A DNA stretch of 64,000 nt from JADZFO01 sp964512635 (lineage in GTDB: Bacteria; 4484-113; JAFGCY01), in the NCBI GenBank assembly GCA_964512635.1, contig CAZEJB010000007.1, positions 56,570 to 120,569 on the forward strand, read 5' to 3'. The position numbers and the translations under genes were made by a program. The notes under the pieces were generated by a model. It made no database searches. It was given only the letters and a program-made list of their open reading frames with translations, and was not told the origin of the DNA. This document shows positions 1-6,213 of the stretch, one piece after another; position 1 is the first letter of the stretch; the number at the start of each line of letters is the position of its first letter.

Positions 1-1726
1 AGTTAACCGAATCCGGAGTGGTGTTGCAGCTCACCGTCAGGGTCGTGGCAGGCTCGCTGCCGTCAACGTTATGGGTGGTCTTGGTGTTGGTGATGCCAGT
101 AACGTCAAAGACGATGGCGGCGCTGGGAATGCTGGAAGCGTGAGTCGACTCCAGGCTCTCCAGGCTGCCGGCATTGTTAAAGGCGGTGACGTAATACTCG
201 TAGGTCTCACCCTCAGTCAAGCCGTCGTTGTCATCGAAGAAATCGATGAAGGCGTTCACTGTCTGGCCAATCTTGGTGAAGGACGATTCGGCCGGGCCCT
301 TACGATAAACGTAATAGCGGTTGGCCAGACCATCGCTGGTGGTCGTCCAGGTCAGGTGAATGCTCAAGGCTCCGGCGCCAGGGGCGGCAGCCAGACCGGT
401 GGGAGCGACCGGGAGGATGACCGGCGCGATGTACGGCGTGGCAGTAGCAACATTGCTGTAGACGCTGCTGTTCGCCGGGTTCTCACGGTCAATCGCCTGC
501 AGACGGAAGTCGTAGTCGGCCTCAACGAAAGCAGGGTTGGTAATGCTGATACTGGTGGTCGGGCCGTCAGCGGTGGTACCAAAGACCACGTAGGCGGAAT
601 CCGCTTCTGAGCTCAGCTTCCACTCGATGTTGTAGAAGTCAACGTCATTGCTGGTGCTGCCGGTCCAGTTCAGAAGGATCGTGCGGTCGCCGATCGCTTC
701 GCTGCCTTCAGCAGTAAGGTTGGTCGGCGGCAGCGGGGCGCCCGGATCAAAGACGATGGCCTCAGCCTCGTTGGACTTCGGGCCCGGATTGTCCATATCG
801 TCATTGGACACAGGGGCAACCCAGAAGGAGGTCGCGCTGAAGTCCGCCAGATCGATCGGGACGTGGTAGATCATGGGCTTGTCAGACTCGCGGGTCTGCT
901 CGCTGCGCGGGGCCCAGATGTCGCCACCCTCAGGAGAGCCGGTCTCGCTGGTGAACAGCATGTAACCGGTGATCTTGTGGCCAAAGTTCACGCCGATGGT
1001 GGTCAGGTCCTGTACGTTGATGGTGCCGTCGCCGGAACCGTCAACAATCCGCAGGATCGCCGGGTTGGCACCGGTGGCGACCTGCTGGCCGAAGCTGACA
1101 CCGATCGGGGTCAGGTCCTGGGCGGAAACCACGCCGTCGATGTTGTAGTCGCCGGCGTTCTTCTCGGTCCAGGTCAACTCATCACTGCCGCCGTTCTGCA
1201 CCAGTTCCAGGTCGTCCACCGTGTTGGAGGCGCCGGAAGGAGTGGATGAGGCATTGCGCACGCCGCTGAAGGGCGTGTTGCGGAAGGTGATGGTCGCCAG
1301 CTGTCCACGACCGTCGGCAGGCTCAGCGCCCAGGCCATTAGCCTGGACAATGGAGACCGGGACGATGTCGGCCTGGTTGGTCAGGCTGAAGCTGAGGACC
1401 TCGTCCTCGGAGCCCAGGAAGGATCCCATCTCGACCTTCTCAGGGCTGAAGCGGCTGGAGTCATACTTCAGGTTGAACGCAACCGCGGACAGATCCAGCG
1501 CCTCCGTGGCTTCAATGGTCACCACGGTGGAGCTGCCCGTGTCCTTCACGGTCAGCGCAGGGCTGTAGGAGCCCAGACCGGTATCCTCGGTCTGAACCAC
1601 GAATGCGGCGCCACGATCCTCAAACTCCGGCGCGAGATTGTCGCCGACGTTGGACGTGGAACACGCAAAGGCAAACAGAGCCAGTACTACGATCAGTACC
1701 AGCCCAAGCAGCTTGCGCATAGCCAT
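1..1726 (-). CDS. Cohesin-like/dockerin-like/FN3 lipoprotein, 3' end beyond window
   Basis: The frame is open from an ATG at 1726 to the window edge (about 575 codons), so the C-terminus is missing. The N-terminus (MAMRKLLGLVLIVVL...FAFACSTSN) is a signal peptide with a loose lipobox. Residues about 35-150 resemble a cohesin-type beta-sandwich (SPALTVKDTGSSTVVTIEA, then FNLKYDSSRFSPEKVEMG). Two dockerin-like calcium loops follow near residues 190-245 (GDYNIDGVVSAQDL and GDGTINVQDLTTIGVNFG), then at least two fibronectin type III modules (PTNLTAEGS..., PTGLAAAPG...). An in-frame ATG at 1720 is an alternative start; AAAGGAAAAGG lies just upstream. Likely a surface-anchored protein that binds protein or glycan; no catalytic domain is visible. 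Its partner is unknown. Domain calls are by eye, so the fold assignment is moderate while the gene itself is clear. Confidence 0.85.
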   Translation of the reverse strand, partial: MAMRKLLGLVLIVVLALFAFACSTSNVGDNLAPEFEDRGAAFVVQTEDTGLGSYSPALTVKDTGSSTVVTIEATEALDLSAVAFNLKYDSSRFSPEKVEMGSFLGSEDEVLSFSLTNQADIVPVSIVQANGLGAEPADGRGQLATITFRNTPFSGVRNASSTPSGASNTVDDLELVQNGGSDELTWTEKNAGDYNIDGVVSAQDLTPIGVSFGQQVATGANPAILRIVDGSGDGTINVQDLTTIGVNFGHKITGYMLFTSETGSPEGGDIWAPRSEQTRESDKPMIYHVPIDLADFSATSFWVAPVSNDDMDNPGPKSNEAEAIVFDPGAPLPPTNLTAEGSEAIGDRTILLNWTGSTSNDVDFYNIEWKLSSEADSAYVVFGTTADGPTTSISITNPAFVEADYDFRLQAIDRENPANSSVYSNVATATPYIAPVILPVAPTGLAAAPGAGALSIHLTWTTTSDGLANRYYVYRKGPAESSFTKIGQTVNAFIDFFDDNDGLTEGETYEYYVTAFNNAGSLESLESTHASSIPSAAIVFDVTGITNTKTTHNVDGSEPATTLTVSCNTTPDSVN

Positions 1727-1754
1727 CACCTTTTCCTTTGGATTAGAAACGAGA

Positions 1755-1771
1755 CCAAGCTTTAGGCTTGG
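1755..1771 (-). other. Small hairpin upstream of the cohesin/dockerin gene
   Basis: Perfect six-base arms CCAAGC/GCTTGG around a five-base loop lie between the barrel-protein stop (1901) and the next gene on the same strand. It is followed on the minus strand by only a weak T-rich stretch (TCTCGTTTCT), so it may be a weak terminator or attenuator. Confidence 0.4.
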
Positions 1772-1900
1772 TCCTAGCCAATACTAAGGTACCACAAGGC
1801 AGTCATACTGACAAGGAATATTGCTTTAATGCAGTACGATTTTTTAGGCGGGTCTTAACTTTCCGTGACTGTTCAGCCCTTGATTCCGGCAAAAACAGGA

Positions 1901-3559
1901 TCAGAAACGCCGCGTGAAGTCTACCCGCAGGCCCTCGAACTCTGGCTCGAGCCGGCAAACACCTCCAGAGCACACGAAACCTGCCCGGCGGCTGCCGGTG
2001 ATGATATCGATCTCAGTCAGCTCATCGGGATGCAGCTTTAGCTCCCAGAGCTTCCAGGTGGACTTGTCGTCTGGTCCGCCAGTTCCGGTTTTTTCCCAGC
2101 GGTAGATCAGGTTGGCAAGGCTCATGTAGGCGAGCTCAGGCTCAATGATGTAATCTGTGTAACCAATGGAGTAGTTGTTATCCAGCCGCTCGTTTTCCAG
2201 GAACATAGTCCCTGTCCAGTCTTCGTTGAGTATCTGGTTCAGCGTCATGCGGGTGATCTCATGATGCTGATCGAAATCAAGAACCTGCCAGTATTCGGCG
2301 ATGTAAGAGAAGTCCTGGCCCCCGGGACTGTTATAGGTGGCAAAAAACTCGGAATAGGGCCGGCCACCAGCGTTGCTGTTGTCCTGACCGTAGCCAAAGT
2401 TGAAGAAGGATCCGTCGCCGATTGGGTTCCAGTTCATCGAGAATCCATAACCAAAATCATCGTTTGGGTCTGCCTGAGACTTCTCCTGCCAGCGGCGAAC
2501 CGGAGGCAGTACTGCGAAGGGCTGAGTCAAACCGCGATATTCCTTGTACTCACCGGTAAGCGCAAGACCCTTAATGCTGTAGTTGGCAGTCAGGTAGGTC
2601 CCATGCCCATCCTGGCCGCTCAAGTCAAACTGGTTGTTAGAGGCAAAATCGATGGCTGAACGCTGAAGGCGAACAGTTTCGCCATACACCTTGAACTTGC
2701 CAAATTTGACCTGGGCATCAAGGCCGGTCAGTTTGTAGTCCAGCATCTGAGGCATTGCAGGACTGTGTGCGCCGAATGGAATATCGAGGTTCACCAGGTA
2801 GGCTTCGACATCGACGTTATCTCCCACCGGACTTTTCATCCTGACTGCATTTACCTTTGATGCAGCCGCTGCAGCGAGCTCCTTGCGAGAGCCGTAAAGG
2901 GCTTCAATCTCCGCATCACCGAGTTTCTGCTCGACCAGAACTCCTTCGACCTCGTTGTCGAACTCCAGGAAGCGCTCCTCAAACATGTTCAAGGCAAGTC
3001 CCCGGCCAAAGACCGTGCCATAACTTCCCACAGTGGCCTTGCCGTCGTCCCAGCGGTAGCGGGCGCGGGCTTTACTGATGCGAAAAGGCTCGGTCTTATA
3101 GTTGAAAGCGTTGACGTCGGAAAGCCGAATGAAGGCATCATAATTCTCATAGGAGAGGTTCAGCTCGAATTCCTTCTCCCACTTCTCAGTGTCGCTGATC
3201 TCGTCTTTGCTGTATTTTCCGAAGACGCGGCCGCTGTAGCGCACTTCCTCGGGCTTCTCACGGCGCAGGTCGAAATCATGTTCCAGGGCTTCAGAAGCGG
3301 GGTAAGTGCCCTCATGAACGACCGTCTCGGGGAAGAACTTCTTGATGACGTCTTCTACGGTCTGGGCGGAGGTACCGGGCTCTGTAACTTCGCGCATGGC
3401 GTCGAAGGCCTCGTCAGAGCCGCTGATCACCAGCACCCCGTCTTCGGTATCTTCGGCGGCGAAGGCAGGGCTGAAGTTTAGTGCGCCAAAGGCCGCGCAG
3501 GCCACCAGGGCCGCGCAGGCGCCAAGCCAAATTTTGCTGCAGCCCAGGGGCCGGGCCAT
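1901..3559 (-). CDS. Outer-membrane beta-barrel-like protein (DUF6029-like)
   Basis: Start taken at the ATG encoding MARPLGCSKIWLG, which begins a clear signal peptide ending near FSPAFAAED; the frame stays open upstream to a GTG at 3679, but those 40 residues are low-complexity. The mature protein (about 520 residues) shows alternating aromatic/polar strand patterns (YSGRVFGKYS, FNFGYGQDNSN, DFSYIAEYWQVLDFD, LIYRWEKTG) and ends in ...DFTRRF; a C-terminal Phe is typical of outer-membrane barrels. It resembles the DUF6029 type of barrel, but that is from pattern memory. It lies just downstream of a TlpA-type thioredoxin on the same strand, so the pair is probably an operon. Transported substrate or role unknown. 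Confidence 0.72.
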   Translation of the reverse strand: MARPLGCSKIWLGACAALVACAAFGALNFSPAFAAEDTEDGVLVISGSDEAFDAMREVTEPGTSAQTVEDVIKKFFPETVVHEGTYPASEALEHDFDLRREKPEEVRYSGRVFGKYSKDEISDTEKWEKEFELNLSYENYDAFIRLSDVNAFNYKTEPFRISKARARYRWDDGKATVGSYGTVFGRGLALNMFEERFLEFDNEVEGVLVEQKLGDAEIEALYGSRKELAAAAASKVNAVRMKSPVGDNVDVEAYLVNLDIPFGAHSPAMPQMLDYKLTGLDAQVKFGKFKVYGETVRLQRSAIDFASNNQFDLSGQDGHGTYLTANYSIKGLALTGEYKEYRGLTQPFAVLPPVRRWQEKSQADPNDDFGYGFSMNWNPIGDGSFFNFGYGQDNSNAGGRPYSEFFATYNSPGGQDFSYIAEYWQVLDFDQHHEITRMTLNQILNEDWTGTMFLENERLDNNYSIGYTDYIIEPELAYMSLANLIYRWEKTGTGGPDDKSTWKLWELKLHPDELTEIDIITGSRRAGFVCSGGVCRLEPEFEGLRVDFTRRF

Positions 3560-3717
3560 CGCAGTCCAGTCCACAGTTGCTCCATCCCCACCGGGGCCGG
3601 GCCCCGCTTGCTTCCATCCTCGTCGCCGCCGGAGCGGCTCTCCGCTTGCCCCTCGGACCTGGCGCCGCGGATCTTGCACCAGCCGGGCGGCATCCCGCCG
3701 CCGCTTACATCTCTATT

Positions 3718-4260
3718 TTAGCTCTCGCCTTCGATCTCCACGGCCTCAACTTCCTCGCCCGCGAGAAACTTCTCGATGACGTCCTTCAGCTCCTCTTCCT
3801 GACCAGGCTTGTAGCCATAGTGCTGAAAGAGCAGGTTACGATCCTGGTCGATAACAAAGCTGGCCGGGCTGGCCTTGACGCCAAAGTCGCCGCTGACTTC
3901 GAGGTCAGTGTCGAGCAGCACGTCGAAGCTGTAGTCGTTGCTCTTGAAGAAGGGCTCGACCTGAGGCAGGGTCAGGCTGGTGTCACGGCTGATGATCACG
4001 AAAACCACGCCGTCATCCTTGTAATCGTCGTAATACTCCTGCAGGTGCGGAAGCAGCTCGTTGCAGGGCTTGCAGCCGACCTGCCAGAAATCGATGACCA
4101 CCAGCTTGTGGTCCTCAAGCAGGCCCTTGAGGCTGACCTCGTCGCCGCTGAGGTTCTCCAGTTCAAAGTTTGACACGCCGGCTGCATGGGCTGCCAGGGG
4201 CAGTGTGAACAGCAGGGGGGCGGCCAGAATGATGGCGGCCAGAGCGATCAGGTGGCGCAT
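3718..4260 (-). CDS. Periplasmic TlpA-family thiol:disulfide oxidoreductase
   Basis: 180 residues. Start chosen at the ATG 4260, preceded by GGAGGAAG five bases upstream; an upstream ATG at 4290 lacks this. Signal peptide MRHLIALAAIILA...AHAAG, then an AhpC/TSA-thioredoxin fold with the redox motif CKPC at residues 63-66 inside VIDFWQVGCKPC, and the conserved cis-Pro region ASPASFVID. Such proteins reduce or exchange disulfides on envelope partners. The gene is directly upstream of a barrel protein on the same strand, which suggests both act in the envelope, perhaps on a common substrate. The C-terminus is acidic (EEVEAVEIEGES). The family call is secure; the partner is not known. Confidence 0.88.
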   Translation of the reverse strand: MRHLIALAAIILAAPLLFTLPLAAHAAGVSNFELENLSGDEVSLKGLLEDHKLVVIDFWQVGCKPCNELLPHLQEYYDDYKDDGVVFVIISRDTSLTLPQVEPFFKSNDYSFDVLLDTDLEVSGDFGVKASPASFVIDQDRNLLFQHYGYKPGQEEELKDVIEKFLAGEEVEAVEIEGES

Positions 4261-4374
4261 GTGCTTCCTCCGAAGCCAGGATTTTAGCATTCGCTTTACA
4301 TGAAACGAGCGCAGGCGAAGGCCACAGACAGGACAGCCTGCAAGCTACGGATGTTCATAGTAGAGTCGAAGCCG

Positions 4375-4553
4375 ATGGCAAATGGCGAATGGCTAATGGC
4401 TAATGGCTAATGGAAAGGCAGAAGCGAGTGCTTGTTCAACATCGTGTATGCAGCGTCATGCTATAGTTTAGGCAACATGATATAGCACTGTATAAGGTAG
4501 GTGCTTTCTTTCTTTTCCTTTATTCTCGCCATTCGCCATTAACCATTAGCCAT
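4375..4553. repeat. Degenerate tandem words in inverted arms around an AT-rich core
   Basis: The left arm (4375-4413) is a run of ATGGC/TAATGG words; the right arm (4525-4553) reads as the same words on the other strand (GATGGCTAATGGTTAATGG...). Between them is AT-rich sequence with TATAG/GTATAAGG-like stretches. The right arm supplies the last codons and stop (TAA at 4546-4548) of the DUF502 gene. The rest of the 4261-4545 intergenic region holds no other gene that I can see. Confidence 0.7.
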
Positions 4554-5196
4554 CTTTTGCCTGGAGCCTGCCACCTATGATCTCCGGCGCGAGGCTGCCG
4601 AGGCTGAGCACAATCTTGGTCATCTCCTCGACGCTGAGGTTGATGTCTTCCAGGTCTGCCTCCGGGATTAGCAGGTTCTGGCCGGTAGCCGGGACAGGCG
4701 TCGCTGGAAGGAACACCATGTAGTAGGGGCCGTCGGCCAGCTGCACCGGATCCGGCGAACTGAGGATACCGAGGCAGCGGGCGTTGGCCACCCGCACCAA
4801 CACGACATTGCCCAGCGCGGCCGCCTGCTGGCCTTCCTTACGCGACAGCAGTCCGATGACCTGCTCGGCGGAAGTGTAGACCTTATTGATCAGCGGCACG
4901 CGCGCGACCATGCTGGTGATGAACGCGCCCACACGTTTGCCGGTGATGCGCCGCGCAAGGTAACCGACGGCGCAGATCAGGATTATCGCGGCGGCGACAG
5001 TGATTGCGTAGTTAAGCGTCGGCGGGATGCCCCAGGCCTCGGAGAGCGCGTGCAACCCGCGGCCGAGCAGGGATTCCTCGCCAAACCAGTCGTTGAGCTT
5101 GCCCACCACAAAGCCGACCACGGCGATGGTGATCAGGAGCGGCAGTATCGCCAGCACGCCGGCGATGAAGGTGGCGCTGAAACGGCGCAGGAGCAT
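4546..5196 (-). CDS. DUF502 family membrane protein
   Basis: 216 residues. Start at ATG 5196 (MLLRRFSATFIAG), preceded by GGAGG with seven-base spacing; a longer frame to 5238 has no such site. Two hydrophobic segments (FIAGVLAILPLLITIAVVGF and YAITVAAAIILICAVGYLA) are followed by the family core with IGxxFI-like region (RVGAFITSMVARVPLINKVY) and a C-terminal soluble domain (YYMVFLPATPVPATGQ). DUF502 proteins are inner-membrane proteins of unknown function. The last residues KDG and the stop are encoded by the degenerate repeat at 4525-4553, so the C-terminus has probably been reset by the repeat. Monocistronic as far as I can see. Confidence 0.85.
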   Translation of the reverse strand: MLLRRFSATFIAGVLAILPLLITIAVVGFVVGKLNDWFGEESLLGRGLHALSEAWGIPPTLNYAITVAAAIILICAVGYLARRITGKRVGAFITSMVARVPLINKVYTSAEQVIGLLSRKEGQQAAALGNVVLVRVANARCLGILSSPDPVQLADGPYYMVFLPATPVPATGQNLLIPEADLEDINLSVEEMTKIVLSLGSLAPEIIGGRLQAKDG

Positions 5197-5211
5197 GAGG
5201 TGGCCTCCGGT

Positions 5212-5227
5212 GCGGGCTGAAACCCGC
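5212..5227. repeat. Micro-palindrome GCGGG-ctgaaa-CCCGC
   Basis: A five-base-arm GC palindrome just upstream of the DUF502 start, between two divergent genes. Its style (GC arms, short loop) is the same as the palindromic units at 6397-6470, 7268-7317, 16903-16990 and 54476-54652. Confidence 0.45.
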
Positions 5228-5247
5228 GCTATATTCAAGCAGCAGGT

Positions 5248-6192
5248 ATGGAGAGCTTCACCCTACAGCACGATGGCCGAGCACAACTCAGGTTCCCCGC
5301 GGGGTTTCCGGAGGAGCTGAAGGCGCTCGCCGAAGATCCATCAGTTGCATTTGCGAAATATCCTTATCATTTACGGCTTTTTGGACGAATACCTGTCTAC
5401 ACCATAGAGCATGCTCGTGAAGTTCTTCGCACGCTGCTGGAAAAGTGCCCCCTAGTCGGGCAAACACTTTACTGTGTCAACTGCCTGACGCTACCTTCAC
5501 GCGGCCTGTACCTTGAGTTCGAGCCGCTGGCCGAACTGCCCAACGCATCGCAGGATTTTCATTTGCAAGAAGATGACGAGTTTGCGCGAAGCACAGTGCA
5601 GGACGGCATCAACGTGCTCGCAACTCAGGATGGCAAGGCGCGCGATCTTGACGAGCCGTGGGAGCACGCGGTGGTTGGAAGCGCACTGTTCCATTTATGT
5701 CTTCTGCCTACATTTTTGACCGGCCCGTCTGAGTTTGAAGGCGTGAGATTACTGACAAATGAACAAGCCATTGAGGAGCTGTTGCGGATTCAACTTGCCA
5801 AGGAGGAGGACTGGTTGTGTTCATACCAGCGGTTCTGGGTCTCAAAGAAATCAAAGAAGGTCGTGCGCTGGGAATGGAGCGCGATTGGTGACTATCATGC
5901 GATGGCACTTCCATTTGCGGAGGCTGCCCACTACTCTATCCAGCAGGGAATCGACGCACTGAGAATACATGCCGCGGGGCAACCCGAAGATCAGATCAGC
6001 TACTATTTGCTAGACGTTCAACATGAGTCCTGGCGTAGCGTAGAGTCCGAGTTGGTGCTCAGGTGCATCGAGTCTGAGACTCGCTCGGAGCGACGTTCGC
6101 AACAAGCATCGCATTTCTTTGCTTGGGCAATTCTTGGACTCTTGCTGCTTGGTCTTTACAAATTGGTTACTTGGATCTGGTCACTGTTCTAG
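5248..6192 (+). CDS. Uncharacterised protein with C-terminal membrane anchor
   Basis: 314 residues, not recognised. No signal peptide; the body is a mixed soluble domain (conserved-looking stretches HLRLFGRIPVYTIEHA and CVNCLTLPSRGLYLEF) and the last 25 residues form a single hydrophobic helix (WAILGLLLLGLYKLVTWIW), so it is probably tail-anchored in the inner membrane facing the cytoplasm. Base composition is less GC-rich than the flanking DUF502 and hyuA genes, suggesting later acquisition. It sits between a divergent DUF502 gene and hyuA, whose own start region looks disturbed. The start ATG has only a weak upstream AGCAGG; TATATT lies about 15 bases upstream. Confidence 0.75.
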   Translation: MESFTLQHDGRAQLRFPAGFPEELKALAEDPSVAFAKYPYHLRLFGRIPVYTIEHAREVLRTLLEKCPLVGQTLYCVNCLTLPSRGLYLEFEPLAELPNASQDFHLQEDDEFARSTVQDGINVLATQDGKARDLDEPWEHAVVGSALFHLCLLPTFLTGPSEFEGVRLLTNEQAIEELLRIQLAKEEDWLCSYQRFWVSKKSKKVVRWEWSAIGDYHAMALPFAEAAHYSIQQGIDALRIHAAGQPEDQISYYLLDVQHESWRSVESELVLRCIESETRSERRSQQASHFFAWAILGLLLLGLYKLVTWIWSLF

Positions 6193-6201
6193 TCATGGTC
6201 A

Positions 6202-6207
6202 TACAAT
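6202..6207 (+). promoter_or_regulatory. -10 box TACAAT for hyuA (leaderless)
   Basis: TACAAT ends six bases before an in-frame ATC at 6214. This is the same geometry as 21 other genes in the window. Confidence 0.5.
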
Positions 6208-6213
6208 TGAGTC

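Noticed and set aside
3559..3679. N-terminal extension of the barrel protein from GTG 3679
   Set aside because: The 40 extra residues are basic and low-complexity and precede a good signal peptide starting at the internal ATG.
4375..4413. CRISPR-like or microsatellite array
   Set aside because: Units are contiguous and variable with no spacers; better described as degenerate tandem words.
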